From the NCBI GenBank assembly GCA_002406015.1, contig DHMX01000014.1, positions 1-64,000 on the forward strand: DNA of 64,000 nucleotides. Direction: 5' to 3'. Positions 1-9,126 of the stretch are shown here, in pieces (position 1 is the stretch's first letter; the number at the start of each line of letters is the position of its first letter). The position numbers and the translations under genes are program-made. The DNA is from Lachnospiraceae bacterium UBA4631. GTDB taxonomy: Bacteria > Bacillota > Clostridia > Lachnospirales > Lachnospiraceae. The notes under the pieces are model-generated. The model did no database searches. It was not told the origin of the DNA and saw only the letters and a list, made by a program, of their open reading frames with translations.

Positions 1-945
1 GCCCGCAAGAAAGCAGAGGAAGAAGCCCGTCGGAAGGCAGAGGAAGAAGCCCGCAAGAAAGCGGAAGAAGAAGCCCGTCGCAGAGCCGAAGAAGAGGCAC
101 GTCGAAAGGCAGAAGAGGAAGCCCGACGAAAAGCCGAAGAAGAAGCACAGCGGAAAGCAGAAGAGGAATTACGCCGGAAGGCAGAAGAGGAAGAACGCCA
201 GCGTGCATATGAAGAGGCACGCCGGAAAGCAGAAGAGGAAGAACGAAACCGGGTAGAAGCCGAGATTAAAAGACGTGCAGAAGCCCGTAAAAAGGCAGAA
301 GAAGAAGCCCGCAAGAAGAAGGAAGAGGAACGCCAGCGTTTCTTGGAAGAGAAACGTAAGCGAGAAGCAGAAGAGGCAGAGCGGATTCGACAAGAAGAGG
401 CTCGCAGGCAAGAAGAAATAAGAAAGAAGGCGGAAGAGGATGCTCGTAAGAAAGCTGAGGAAGAAGCTCGTCGAAAAGCTGAGGAAGAGGCTCGCAAGCA
501 GGCTGAAGAAGAAGCTCGCAAACGGGCTGAAGAAGAGGCTCGAAAGAAAGCAGAAGAGGAAGCACGCAAGCAAGCTGAAGAAGAAGCTCGTAAGAAAGCT
601 GAGGAAGAGGCTCGCAAGCAGGCTGAGGAAGAAGCTCGTCAAAAGGCTGAAGAGGAAGCCCGCAAGAAGGCGGAAGAGATAAAGCGAGCAGAAGAGGAAG
701 CTCGTAAGAAAGCTGAGGAAGAAGCTCGTCGAAAGGAAGAAGAAGCACGCAAGCAGGCTGAGGAAGAAGCTCGCCGAAAAGCGGAAGAAGAAGCACGTAA
801 GCAGGCAGAAGAGGAAGCTCGCCGAAAAGCGGAGGAAGAAGCACGCAAGCAGGCTGAAGAGGAAGCCCGCCGAAAAGCGGAAGAAGAGGCACGCAAGCAG
901 GCAGAAGAAGAGGCTCGTCGAAAGGCAGAAGAAGAAGCTATGATG
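1..945. repeat. Tandem 24-bp coding repeat (octapeptide KAEEEARR)
   Basis: A degenerate 24-bp unit encoding K-A-E-E-E-A-R-R/K is repeated roughly 30-40 times up to about position 945, with minor interruptions such as the stretch near 240-430. The array continues past the left edge. Synonymous variation between units shows that the amino-acid pattern is what is conserved. Confidence 0.85.
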
Positions 946-1743
946 GCTGCACAAGAGCAGTTAAGAAAGCAGGCAGCAGAAGAAGAGGCTCATCGTCAGG
1001 AAGAACGTGCAAAGAGCCAGTCTTCCGGATTACCGGAGGGAGCTAAGGAATTTTTAGGAAAGTATATGACGGTGGATACAATCAGCACACAGATGAAAGA
1101 AGCAATCTGTGCAATTGATACCAATCGCAACGAACCTAAGAATTTGGTGATTTTGTGCAAGCATGGATTTGGAACCACGAATATCGGTATTGATTTTGCT
1201 AAGAGCTATTATGCAATGGGAGTATGTAAGAACAGTACCGTTGCAGTTATCAAAGCGGCAGCCTTTAACAAGGTAGATTTGAATTCTGCTGTATCAAAGC
1301 TGCAGGGTGGCTGTCTGGTAATTGAAAATGCCGGAAATGTCAGACCGGAAAAGGTAGACCAGTTGGCTGACGTAATCAGCAATCCGGATAATGACATTGC
1401 TGTTATTTTGACCGGTGAGATTGATTCATTGTCAAAGCTGTTCTCTTCCAGCACGAAGATGGTGCCATATTTCAAGCATTTGATTCAGATGCATCGAATT
1501 GATAATAATGCCGTCTATGAAATTGCAAAGAATTATATCTCACAGATGGGATATACGGCTGAGGAACGTGCATTATCGAAATTAAAGAATCTGATGCTGG
1601 GCGTGGAAGACGGCAATCTGGACAGAGTATTAAAAATGGTAAATGATGCAATCGGAAGAGCAGAAGAACGAATGTTCCGTGATTTAGGCGGTTCTGGTTC
1701 AATGACGGAAGAAAAGATATTAATAGACTCAGATTTTGAATAA
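1..1743 (+). CDS. Long charged-helix protein with degenerate P-loop (AAA-like) C-terminal domain, 5' partial
   Basis: The frame is open from the first base of the window, so the gene starts to the left; the only start-like codon near 343 is a TTG inside the repeat and is not a convincing start. Bases 1 to about 945 encode more than 300 residues of an almost perfect 8-residue repeat (K-A-E-E-E-A-R-R/K). This periodicity favours a stable single alpha helix over a heptad coiled coil. After a short linker, a globular domain of about 230 residues begins near 1040. It has a P-loop-like GFGTT (about 1165-1179) where a canonical Walker A would have GKT/S, and a Walker-B-like LVIENAG (about 1315-1335) lacking the usual Asp-Glu pair. 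It may therefore be a non-catalytic AAA-type fold. MreB-family and YgiQ genes follow. The function is not recognised; a structural or cytoskeletal role is only a guess from the neighbour. Confidence 0.8.
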   Translation, partial: ARKKAEEEARRKAEEEARKKAEEEARRRAEEEARRKAEEEARRKAEEEAQRKAEEELRRKAEEEERQRAYEEARRKAEEEERNRVEAEIKRRAEARKKAEEEARKKKEEERQRFLEEKRKREAEEAERIRQEEARRQEEIRKKAEEDARKKAEEEARRKAEEEARKQAEEEARKRAEEEARKKAEEEARKQAEEEARKKAEEEARKQAEEEARQKAEEEARKKAEEIKRAEEEARKKAEEEARRKEEEARKQAEEEARRKAEEEARKQAEEEARRKAEEEARKQAEEEARRKAEEEARKQAEEEARRKAEEEAMMAAQEQLRKQAAEEEAHRQEERAKSQSSGLPEGAKEFLGKYMTVDTISTQMKEAICAIDTNRNEPKNLVILCKHGFGTTNIGIDFAKSYYAMGVCKNSTVAVIKAAAFNKVDLNSAVSKLQGGCLVIENAGNVRPEKVDQLADVISNPDNDIAVILTGEIDSLSKLFSSSTKMVPYFKHLIQMHRIDNNAVYEIAKNYISQMGYTAEERALSKLKNLMLGVEDGNLDRVLKMVNDAIGRAEERMFRDLGGSGSMTEEKILIDSDFE

Positions 1744-1751
1744 ACATGGGA

Positions 1752-1799
1752 GGCTGCCTGAATTATCATGCAAAGAGGATATGATAATTCATGACAGCC
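1752..1799. other. Imperfect hairpin between the charged-helix gene and mreB
   Basis: TGAATTATCAT (1759-1769) pairs perfectly with ATGATAATTCA (1781-1791), and GGCTG (1752-1756) pairs with CAGCC (1795-1799) across an internal loop. No U-tract follows, so it is not a classical intrinsic terminator. It could be a processing or attenuation structure in the 82-bp gap before mreB. Confidence 0.4.
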
Positions 1800-1825
1800 C
1801 CTAGTTATGAAAGAGGAAAAAGTTT

Positions 1826-2824
1826 ATGTTTGACATGGATATAGGAATTGACCTTGGTACTGCGAATGTATTGGTATATGTAAAAGGAATGGGGGTTGTA
1901 ATTAATCAGCCCTCTGTCGTTGCATTTGAAAAAGATACCAAAAAACTGGTTGCAATCGGGACAAAGGCGAAGAAAATGATTGGACGGGTGCCAGAGAATA
2001 TAGAGGTAATCCGACCGTTAAAGCAAGGAGTTATTTCAGATTATACGGTAACGGAAAAGATGCTGAAGGCATTTATAAAACAGGCAATGAGCCGTAAAAC
2101 CAGCTTCCGAAGACCGAAGGTGTGCATATGTGTTCCGAGTGGTGTGACTGAGGTGGAACGCAGAGCGGTAGAGGATGCAGCGTATCGGACGGGAGCAAGG
2201 TCAGTATTGATTATGGAGGAACCGGTAGCGGCGGCAATCGGTGCCAATGTGGATATTATCCAGCCATGCGGAAATATGGTGGTTGACATTGGTGGCGGTA
2301 CTACCGATATAGCAGTTATTTCTTTGGGAGGGCTGGTGGTAAACCGTTCCTTAAAGGTTGCCGGTGATGATTATAATGATGCGATGATTAAGTACATACG
2401 GCGGAAATATAATTTGCTGATTGGGGAACCGACTGCAGAGGAAATTAAGATGGAAATCGGCAGTGTTTATCCGCGGGCAACGGATGACTATATGGAAGTA
2501 AAAGGAAGAAATCTTGTAAACGGGCTTCCGGACCGGATTCAGGTATCGGCAAATGAAACTGTAGAAGCCTTTAGTGAAGTGACTGCACAGATTATAAATG
2601 CTATTTTAGGCGTGTTGGAAATATGCCCGCCGGAATTAGCCTCTGATATTGCACAAAGAGGAATTGTATTATCCGGAGGCGGAAGCCTGATTTACGGCAT
2701 GGAACAACTGATTGAGGCAAAAACAGGCTTACAGGGAATTGTTGTAGAACAGGCACTAGAGGCAGTTGCGTTAGGAGCAGGAAAATCTGTAGAGTTTATG
2801 AATCGGCTGCAAAAAAATAAATAA
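1826..2824 (+). CDS. mreB: MreB/Mbl family actin-like rod-shape protein
   Basis: The 332-residue product is the usual length for bacterial actin homologues that organise lateral cell-wall synthesis at the inner face of the membrane. It starts with the phosphate-1 motif IGIDLGTANV and has the phosphate-2 motif DIGGGTTDIAV near residue 155 and the adenosine motif LSGGGSL near residue 290. The start is ATG at 1826, behind a GAGG element. No mreC or mreD is adjacent, so this looks like an Mbl- or MreBH-like stand-alone copy rather than the classical mreBCD gene; the exact paralogue cannot be assigned. Only two bases separate it from the downstream YgiQ gene, so the two are probably co-transcribed. 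Confidence 0.9.
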   Translation: MFDMDIGIDLGTANVLVYVKGMGVVINQPSVVAFEKDTKKLVAIGTKAKKMIGRVPENIEVIRPLKQGVISDYTVTEKMLKAFIKQAMSRKTSFRRPKVCICVPSGVTEVERRAVEDAAYRTGARSVLIMEEPVAAAIGANVDIIQPCGNMVVDIGGGTTDIAVISLGGLVVNRSLKVAGDDYNDAMIKYIRRKYNLLIGEPTAEEIKMEIGSVYPRATDDYMEVKGRNLVNGLPDRIQVSANETVEAFSEVTAQIINAILGVLEICPPELASDIAQRGIVLSGGGSLIYGMEQLIEAKTGLQGIVVEQALEAVALGAGKSVEFMNRLQKNK

Positions 2825-2826
2825 TT

Positions 2827-4740
2827 ATGAGAGAACATGATTTTTTACCAATCACAATTGAAGAAATGAAACAGAGAGGCTGGGATGAAGTGGATTTTGC
2901 CTATGTAATCGGGGATGCATATGTAGACCATCCTTCATTTGGACCTGCAATAATCAGCCGGTGTCTGGAAGCACATGGATACCGGGTGGGAATGATTGCA
3001 CAACCCGATTGGCGGCAGGAGGAAAGCATTTCCGTATTCGGAAAGCCAAGGCTTGGTTTTCTGATTAGTGGCGGGAATATGGATTCCATGGTAAATCATT
3101 ATTCGGTGTCAAAAAGAAAACGTAGTCAGGATGCATTTACACCCGGCGGAGTTATGGGAAAACGTCCTGATTATGCAACGGTGGTATATGGCAATCTGAT
3201 TCGGCGGGTGTATAAGGACAGCCCGATTATCATCGGAGGAATTGAAGCAAGCCTTCGACGGCTGGCACATTATGATTATTGGTCGGATAGCTTGAAGCGT
3301 TCAGTTTTGTTAGATGCACAGGCGGATATTCTGATTTATGGAATGGGCGAGCATGCCATGATAGAAGTGGCGGATGCATTGGATAGCGGAATTGCGGTGC
3401 AGGATATTACATTTATTAACGGAACGGTGTATAAGACCAAAAGCTTGGAATCTGTATATGATGCAACGATATTACCGTCATATGATGAGGAAAAGAGCAG
3501 CAAAGAGGCATATGCAAGAAGCTTTTATATTCAATATTGTAATACGGACCCATTTTCCGGAAAGCGACTGGTTGAGCCGTACGGCAAGAAGCAATATGTT
3601 GTGCAGAATCCACCGGCAAAGCCGCTGACACAGACGGAAATGGATCAGGTGTATGCCTATGACTATATGAGAACCTATCATCCTTCCTATGAAGCAATGG
3701 GAGGCGTTCCTGCCATTCAGGAAGTGAAATTCAGTCTGGTAAGTAATCGGGGCTGCTTTGGCGGCTGTAGTTTTTGTGCGCTTACGTTTCATCAAGGAAG
3801 AATTATCCAGACAAGAAGCCATGAATCGATATTGGCGGAAGCCCGGAAAATAATATGGGATAAGGATTTTAAAGGCTATATCCATGACGTGGGAGGTCCG
3901 ACCGCTAATTTTCGGCATACAGCATGTAAGAAGCAGTTGGTACATGGGGCGTGTCCGAATAAGCAGTGTCTGTTCCCGAAACCATGTAAGAATCTGACCG
4001 TAGACCATCAGGATTACTTAAAGCTGCTGCGGAAGCTGCGTGAACTGCCAAATGTAAAGAAGGTATTTGTACGCTCCGGAATCCGTTTTGATTATGTTAT
4101 GGCAGATGCCGACACTACATTTTTGCGGGAGTTATGTGAATATCATGTCAGCGGTCAGTTAAAGGTCGCACCGGAGCATATAGCAGATGCAGTGTTGCAG
4201 AAAATGGGAAAGCCGGAGAATCGGGTTTATCGGGAATTTGTCAAGGCATATGAGGATATAAATGAAGCGTTGGGAAAGAAACAGTATCTGGTTCCGTATT
4301 TAATGTCCTCCCATCCCGGCTCCACCCTGAAGGAAGCAATCGCATTGGCAGAGTATTTGCGGGACCTTGGATATATGCCGGAGCAGGTTCAGGATTTTTA
4401 TCCGACTCCGTCTACAATATCCACCTGTATGTATTATACAGGACTTGACCCAAGAACGATGGAACCGGTATATGTGCCGACAAATCCGCATGAAAAAGCT
4501 ATGCAGCGGGCATTGATTCAATATCGAAATCCGCAGAATTATGAATTGGTGGAGGAGGCACTCCGTAAGGCAGGACGAACCGATTTGATTGGTTTTGATA
4601 AAAAATGTTTAATACGTCCGCGTAAAACAGACAAAACAAAGAGCTATGACCGGAACCAGAAGCAGACAGGAAAGGACAGTAAGAATGTCCACAAAAAGAA
4701 ACGGACAATTCGAAATGTTCATACTGCAAAGAAAAAGTGA
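2827..4740 (+). CDS. YgiQ family radical SAM protein
   Basis: The 637-residue protein has an N-terminal B12-binding-like region followed by a radical SAM core. The cluster-binding CxxxCxxC is visible as GCFGGCSFCAL around residue 310. The HDVGGPTANF segment and the later Cys-rich CPNKQC...CKN region are typical of the YgiQ family (UPF0313), whose substrate is unknown. The last 40 or so residues form a Lys/Arg-rich tail. The ATG lies two bases after the mreB-family stop with no clear Shine-Dalgarno sequence, which suggests translational coupling. A strong hairpin follows the stop codon. Confidence 0.9.
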   Translation: MREHDFLPITIEEMKQRGWDEVDFAYVIGDAYVDHPSFGPAIISRCLEAHGYRVGMIAQPDWRQEESISVFGKPRLGFLISGGNMDSMVNHYSVSKRKRSQDAFTPGGVMGKRPDYATVVYGNLIRRVYKDSPIIIGGIEASLRRLAHYDYWSDSLKRSVLLDAQADILIYGMGEHAMIEVADALDSGIAVQDITFINGTVYKTKSLESVYDATILPSYDEEKSSKEAYARSFYIQYCNTDPFSGKRLVEPYGKKQYVVQNPPAKPLTQTEMDQVYAYDYMRTYHPSYEAMGGVPAIQEVKFSLVSNRGCFGGCSFCALTFHQGRIIQTRSHESILAEARKIIWDKDFKGYIHDVGGPTANFRHTACKKQLVHGACPNKQCLFPKPCKNLTVDHQDYLKLLRKLRELPNVKKVFVRSGIRFDYVMADADTTFLRELCEYHVSGQLKVAPEHIADAVLQKMGKPENRVYREFVKAYEDINEALGKKQYLVPYLMSSHPGSTLKEAIALAEYLRDLGYMPEQVQDFYPTPSTISTCMYYTGLDPRTMEPVYVPTNPHEKAMQRALIQYRNPQNYELVEEALRKAGRTDLIGFDKKCLIRPRKTDKTKSYDRNQKQTGKDSKNVHKKKRTIRNVHTAKKK

Positions 4741-4761
4741 GAAAATTGTAAATAAAAAGAA

Positions 4762-4806
4762 ACAGAAAGTGGGATATGGGAAACAAAACCATACCCCACT
4801 TTCTGT
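4762..4806 (+). terminator. Strong hairpin after the YgiQ gene
   Basis: An 18-bp stem (4762-4779 with 4789-4806, one mismatch) closes a 9-base loop. The descending arm ends in CTTTCTGTT but is not followed by a long T-run. Read on the minus strand the stem is followed by a T-rich stretch. It is a probable terminator or transcriptional insulator before the butyrate operon. Confidence 0.6.
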
Positions 4807-4834
4807 TGCAAAAACTGATAAAATATGCTACGAT
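4806..4834 (+). promoter_or_regulatory. Promoter of the butyrate operon
   Basis: TTGCAA (4806-4811), a 17-bp spacer and TACGAT (4829-4834) make a plausible sigma-A promoter about 100 bp upstream of thl. A palindrome, CACAA-C-TTGTG, lies at 4838-4848 near the predicted transcription start. It contains TTCACAA, which matches one half of the Rex operator consensus. Confidence 0.5.
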
Positions 4835-4930
4835 ATTCACAACTTGTGTGCGGGCATCGGTAAATAGGGTCCACGTACAATCGTACAACACAGGCTGTAC
4901 AGAAAAAAACAGATGGAGGATGATTGTGTT

Positions 4931-6112
4931 ATGTCAAAGAAAGTTGTTTTAGCAGGCGCATGTCGTACTGCAATCGGAACCATGGGTGGTCAGTTAAGTA
5001 CCGTACCTGCAGCAGATTTAGGTTCTATCGTTATTAAGGAAGCTTTAAATCGTGCAGGAGTAGCACCGGAGCAGGTTGATCAGGTATATATGGGTTGCGT
5101 TATTCAGGCTGGTCAGGGTCAGAACGTAGCTCGTCAGGCATCTATCAAGGCAGGTCTGCCAATTGAAGTACCGGCAGTTACAATTAATGTTGTATGCGGT
5201 TCTGGTTTGAACTGTGTAAATATGGCAGCACAGATGATAATGGCTGGTGACGCTGATATTGTTGTTGCCGGTGGTATGGAGAATATGTCTATGGCTCCGT
5301 ATGCATTAAAGCAGGCTCGTTTTGGTTACAGAATGGGTAATAATACAGTAGTTGATACCATGGTAAATGATGCATTATGGGATGCATTTAATAACTATCA
5401 TATGGGTATTACAGCAGAGAACGTAGCAGAGAAGTATGGTATTACCAGAGAAGATTTGGACAAGTTCGCAGCATGGAGCCAGCAGAAGTGTGAAGCTGCC
5501 ATGAAGGCTGGTAAGTTCAAGGATGAAATCGTTCCTGTAGAAGTTAAGAAGAAGAAAGAGACTGTAATTGTTGATACCGATGAAGGACCACGTCCTGGTA
5601 CAACTGCAGAGGGTATTGCAAAGCTTCGTCCGGCATTCAAGCCAGATGGTATTGTAACAGCAGCAAACTCTTCAGGAATCAATGATGGAGCAGCAGCAAT
5701 CGTAGTTATGAGTGAAGAAAAGGCAAAGGAATTAGGCGTAACTCCTATGGCAACCTTCGTAGCCGGTGCTTTGGGCGGTGTAGACCCTGCAATCATGGGT
5801 ATCGGACCTGTAGCAGCTACAAACAAAGTAATGGCTAAGACCGGTATGAAGATTGATGACTTTGATTTGATTGAGGCAAATGAGGCATTTGCTGCACAGT
5901 CAATCGCAGTTCAGAAGGATTTAGGCTTCAAGGATGATGTATTAAATGTAAATGGTGGAGCAATTGCTCTTGGACATCCGGTAGGTGCTTCCGGCTGTCG
6001 TATTCTGGTTACCTTGTTACATGAGATGCAGAAGAGAGATGCTAAGACTGGTCTGGCTACCTTGTGTATCGGTGGCGGTATGGGTTGTGCAACCATTGTT
6101 AAGCGTGATTAA
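4931..6112 (+). CDS. thl: Acetyl-CoA C-acetyltransferase (thiolase)
   Basis: Condenses two acetyl-CoA to acetoacetyl-CoA, the entry step of butyrate formation. The 393-residue product has the full thiolase catalytic set: Cys89 in NVVCGSG, His349 in GHPVG and Cys379 in CIGGGMG. The ATG at 4931 is preferred over the in-frame ATG at 4913, because 4913 overlaps the ribosome binding site GGAGG that correctly spaces 4931. First gene of a six-gene operon with crt, hbd, bcd, etfB and etfA, all on the plus strand with short gaps and good ribosome binding sites. Codons are biased to GGT, CGT and GTA, as expected for high expression. Confidence 0.97.
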   Translation: MSKKVVLAGACRTAIGTMGGQLSTVPAADLGSIVIKEALNRAGVAPEQVDQVYMGCVIQAGQGQNVARQASIKAGLPIEVPAVTINVVCGSGLNCVNMAAQMIMAGDADIVVAGGMENMSMAPYALKQARFGYRMGNNTVVDTMVNDALWDAFNNYHMGITAENVAEKYGITREDLDKFAAWSQQKCEAAMKAGKFKDEIVPVEVKKKKETVIVDTDEGPRPGTTAEGIAKLRPAFKPDGIVTAANSSGINDGAAAIVVMSEEKAKELGVTPMATFVAGALGGVDPAIMGIGPVAATNKVMAKTGMKIDDFDLIEANEAFAAQSIAVQKDLGFKDDVLNVNGGAIALGHPVGASGCRILVTLLHEMQKRDAKTGLATLCIGGGMGCATIVKRD

Positions 6113-6162
6113 TCCGAAGCAGATAAGAAACGTATATAACGGATATAAAGGAGAAAACGTAA

Positions 6163-6948
6163 ATGGAATTCATAACATATGAGCAGGAAGGACAGGTAGG
6201 TATCGTTACCATTAATCGTCCAAAGGCATTAAATGCATTGAATAGTCAGGTATTGGAAGAAATTGAAGCTACATTTAAGGCAATTGATGTAGACGCTGTT
6301 CGGGCAGTAATTTTGACCGGTGCCGGTGAAAAGTCATTTGTAGCAGGAGCTGATATTGGAGAAATGTCTACCCTGACAAAGGCAGAAGGTGAAGCCTTTG
6401 GTAAGAAGGGAAATGATGTATTCCGCATGATTGAAACATTTCCGATTCCGGTTATTGCAGCAGTGAATGGATTTGCTTTAGGCGGTGGCTGCGAAATTTC
6501 GATGAGCTGCGATATTCGAATCTGTTCTGAAAATGCAGTATTCGGTCAGCCGGAGGTAGGTCTTGGAATTACACCGGGCTTCGGCGGAACACAGAGACTG
6601 GCTCGTCTGGTAGGTCCTGGTATGGCAAAGCAGATGATTTATACTGCAAGAAATATTAAGGCAGATGAAGCATATAGAATCGGTCTTGTAAATGCAGTAT
6701 ATCCACAGGAAGAACTGATGGCAGCAGCAAAGAAAATGGCAGCAGGAATTGCTAAGAATGCTCCGATTGCAGTACGTGCTTGTAAGAAAGCAATCAATGA
6801 CGGTCTGGAAGCAGATATGGATGCTGCAATTGTGATTGAAGAGAAGCTGTTTGGAAGCTGCTTTGAGACAGAGGATCAGAAATATGGTATGGCATTTTTC
6901 CTTGACAAGAATAAGGAAAAGGTAAAAGAGCCGTTCCAGAATAAGTAA
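6163..6948 (+). CDS. crt: 3-hydroxybutyryl-CoA dehydratase (crotonase)
   Basis: A 261-residue enoyl-CoA hydratase family protein that dehydrates 3-hydroxybutyryl-CoA to crotonyl-CoA. It shows the CoA/oxyanion-hole segments FVAGADIGEM (about residues 64-73) and NGFALGGGCEI (about 102-112), and FGQPEVGLGITPGFGGTQRL, which carries a catalytic glutamate. It lies 50 bp after thl, with AAAGGAG before the ATG. Although fatty-acid degradation enzymes look alike, the operon context makes the butyrate role nearly certain. Confidence 0.95.
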   Translation: MEFITYEQEGQVGIVTINRPKALNALNSQVLEEIEATFKAIDVDAVRAVILTGAGEKSFVAGADIGEMSTLTKAEGEAFGKKGNDVFRMIETFPIPVIAAVNGFALGGGCEISMSCDIRICSENAVFGQPEVGLGITPGFGGTQRLARLVGPGMAKQMIYTARNIKADEAYRIGLVNAVYPQEELMAAAKKMAAGIAKNAPIAVRACKKAINDGLEADMDAAIVIEEKLFGSCFETEDQKYGMAFFLDKNKEKVKEPFQNK

Positions 6949-7035
6949 TATTGTGCAACAACCGGATGATTTGTGAAGCCGGAAACGGGTATCCATGAAT
7001 CATTCCGGTGAAATATAAGTTAGGAGGACAAAAAC

Positions 7036-7908
7036 ATGAAGGTTGGCGTAATTGGTGCAGGTACCATGGGTCAAGGTATTGCGAAAGCATTCGCTATGGT
7101 TGATGGATATGAAGTAGCACTTTGTGACATCAAGCAGGAATGGGCTGAAGGCGGTAAGGATAAGATTGCAAAGGGTTATGCAAGACTTGTAGAAAAAGGA
7201 AAAATGACACAGGATAAGGTAGATGCCATTTTAAATAGCATTACTCCGGGTCTGAAGGAAGATTTATGTGCAGATTGTGACCTGATTGTAGAAGCTGCTT
7301 TTGAGGATATGCAGGTTAAGAAAACTACATTTTCAGAGTTAGACAAGATTGCAAAGCCGGAATGCATTTTCGCATCTAATACTTCTTCTTTGTCTATTAC
7401 AGAGATTGGAAATGGTCTTACCCGTCCTATGATTGGTATGCATTTCTTCAATCCGGCAGATAGAATGAAGTTGGTAGAAGTAATTGCAGGAGTAAATACT
7501 CCACAGGAAACCGTTGATAAGATTATCAAGATTTCAGAAGAAATCGGTAAGACTCCGGTTCAGGTAAATGAAGCAGCCGGATTCGTAGTAAACAGAATCT
7601 TGATTCCAATGATTAACGAAGCAGCTTTCATTAAGATGGAAGGTGTATCTGATATTGCAGGTATTGATGCAGCTATGAAGCTTGGTGCAAACCATCCGAT
7701 GGGACCTTTGGAGTTAGGTGATTTCGTAGGCTTGGACATCTGTCTGGCTATTATGGATGTTCTCTATAAGGAAACCGGAGACAGCAAGTATCGTGCATGC
7801 CCATTACTTCGTAAGATGGTTCGCGGCGGTAATCTGGGTGTGAAGAGCGGCAAGGGCTTCTATGTATATAATGCAGATCGTACAAAGACCCCTGTTGATG
7901 CTCAGTAA
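7036..7908 (+). CDS. hbd: 3-hydroxybutyryl-CoA dehydrogenase
   Basis: Reduces acetoacetyl-CoA to 3-hydroxybutyryl-CoA. The 290-residue protein begins with the Rossmann dinucleotide motif GVIGAGTMGQGIA, has the conserved IGMHFFNPADRMKLVEV segment near residue 135 with the catalytic His, and ends with the 3HCDH C-terminal domain (NHPMGPLELGDFVGLD). Length is normal for the monofunctional clostridial enzyme. AGGAGG precedes the ATG. Confidence 0.96.
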   Translation: MKVGVIGAGTMGQGIAKAFAMVDGYEVALCDIKQEWAEGGKDKIAKGYARLVEKGKMTQDKVDAILNSITPGLKEDLCADCDLIVEAAFEDMQVKKTTFSELDKIAKPECIFASNTSSLSITEIGNGLTRPMIGMHFFNPADRMKLVEVIAGVNTPQETVDKIIKISEEIGKTPVQVNEAAGFVVNRILIPMINEAAFIKMEGVSDIAGIDAAMKLGANHPMGPLELGDFVGLDICLAIMDVLYKETGDSKYRACPLLRKMVRGGNLGVKSGKGFYVYNADRTKTPVDAQ

Positions 7909-7946
7909 AATATGAGTATTACAGAATAATATGGAGGAATAAAACA

Positions 7947-9113
7947 ATGGATTTTACTTTGGACAAGAAATATGAAATGGCGCAGACCTTATTCAGAGAG
8001 TTTGCACAGAATGAAGTAAAGCCACTTGCACAGGAGATTGACGAGAATCACAGATTCCCAAGAGAGACCGTTGATAAGATGGCAAAGTATGGTTTCTTAG
8101 GTATTCCGGTTGCAAAGGAAGATGGCGGACAGGGTTGTGACCCATTAACATACGTAATGTGTGTAGAAGAGTTATCAAAGGTATGTGGTACAACAGGTGT
8201 TATCGTTTCTGCACATACATCCTTGTGTGTAGACCCGATTCAGACATTTGGTACTCCGGAGCAGAAGGCTAAGTATTTACCGGATTTAGCTTCCGGACGT
8301 AAGCTGGGTGCATTTGGTCTGACTGAGCCGGGTGCTGGTACAGACGCACAGGGACAGCAGACAAAGGCTGTATTAGATGGTGACGAATGGGTATTAAACG
8401 GTTCTAAGTGCTTTATTACAAATGGTAAGGAAGCAGATGTATATATCGTGATTGCCGTAACCGGTACAGTTGAGAAGCGTGGCAGAAAGCAGAAGGAAAT
8501 TTCTGCATTTATCGTAGAGAAGGGTACTCCGGGATTTACCTTTGGTACAAAGGAAAATAAGATGGGTATTTGTGCTTCTTCTACTTATGAGTTGATTTTC
8601 ACCGACTGCCGTATTCCGAAGGATAACCTGTTAGGTGCTAAGGGTAAGGGCTTTGGTATTGCTATGCATACTCTGGATGGTGGTCGTATCGGTATCGCTG
8701 CACAGGCTCTTGGTATTGCAGAGGGTGCATTAGAGACAACCATTAATTACGTTAAGGAAAGAAAGCAGTTTGGACGTTCTATTGCACAGTTCCAGAATAC
8801 ACAGTTCCAGTTAGCAGATATGGCTACTAAGGTAGAAGCTGCTAAGATGCTGGTATACAAGGCTGCTATGAAGAAGGGACAGTATCAGCAGGATCACAAG
8901 ACCTCTTATTCTGTAGAAGCAGCTATGGCTAAGTTATATGCTGCTGAGGTAGCTATGGAAGTAACTACAAAGTGTGTACAGTTACATGGTGGTTATGGTT
9001 ACATTAAGGAATATGATGTAGAACGTATGATGCGTGATGCTAAGATTACAGAAATCTACGAAGGTACTTCCGAAGTACAGCGTATGGTTATTTCTGCAAA
9101 CTTATTAAAGTAA
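7947..9113 (+). CDS. bcd: Butyryl-CoA dehydrogenase
   Basis: An FAD-dependent acyl-CoA dehydrogenase of 388 residues that reduces crotonyl-CoA to butyryl-CoA. In clostridia it works with EtfAB in a complex that can bifurcate electrons to ferredoxin. Signature segments are FGLTEPGAGTDAQGQQT (about residues 125-141), CFITNGKEADVY, and the C-terminal YGYIKEYDVERMMRDAKITEIYEGTSEVQ, which carries the active-site Glu. TATGGAGG precedes the ATG and etfB starts 13 bp after the stop. Confidence 0.96.
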   Translation: MDFTLDKKYEMAQTLFREFAQNEVKPLAQEIDENHRFPRETVDKMAKYGFLGIPVAKEDGGQGCDPLTYVMCVEELSKVCGTTGVIVSAHTSLCVDPIQTFGTPEQKAKYLPDLASGRKLGAFGLTEPGAGTDAQGQQTKAVLDGDEWVLNGSKCFITNGKEADVYIVIAVTGTVEKRGRKQKEISAFIVEKGTPGFTFGTKENKMGICASSTYELIFTDCRIPKDNLLGAKGKGFGIAMHTLDGGRIGIAAQALGIAEGALETTINYVKERKQFGRSIAQFQNTQFQLADMATKVEAAKMLVYKAAMKKGQYQQDHKTSYSVEAAMAKLYAAEVAMEVTTKCVQLHGGYGYIKEYDVERMMRDAKITEIYEGTSEVQRMVISANLLK

Positions 9114-9126
9114 GGAGGTACTTAAC

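Noticed and set aside
343..345. TTG as start of the charged-helix gene
   Set aside because: The frame is open and equally repetitive back to base 1, and there is no Shine-Dalgarno sequence, so the gene is truncated by the window edge.
169..954. Long minus-strand open frames rich in Phe, Leu and Ser opposite the charged repeat (also 266-892 and 639-896)
   Set aside because: They are mirror translations of the 24-bp KAEEEARR repeat; GCC/GCA/GAA-rich repeats leave all antisense frames open. No ribosome binding site, and composition forced by the sense strand.
3478..4008. 176-codon minus-strand frame opposite the YgiQ gene
   Set aside because: Shadow of a well-supported radical SAM gene; no ribosome binding site or family resemblance.
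4849..4911. Repeated GTACA strings before thl as an att site or repeat array
   Set aside because: Only short, irregular matches; no flanking integrase or direct repeat.
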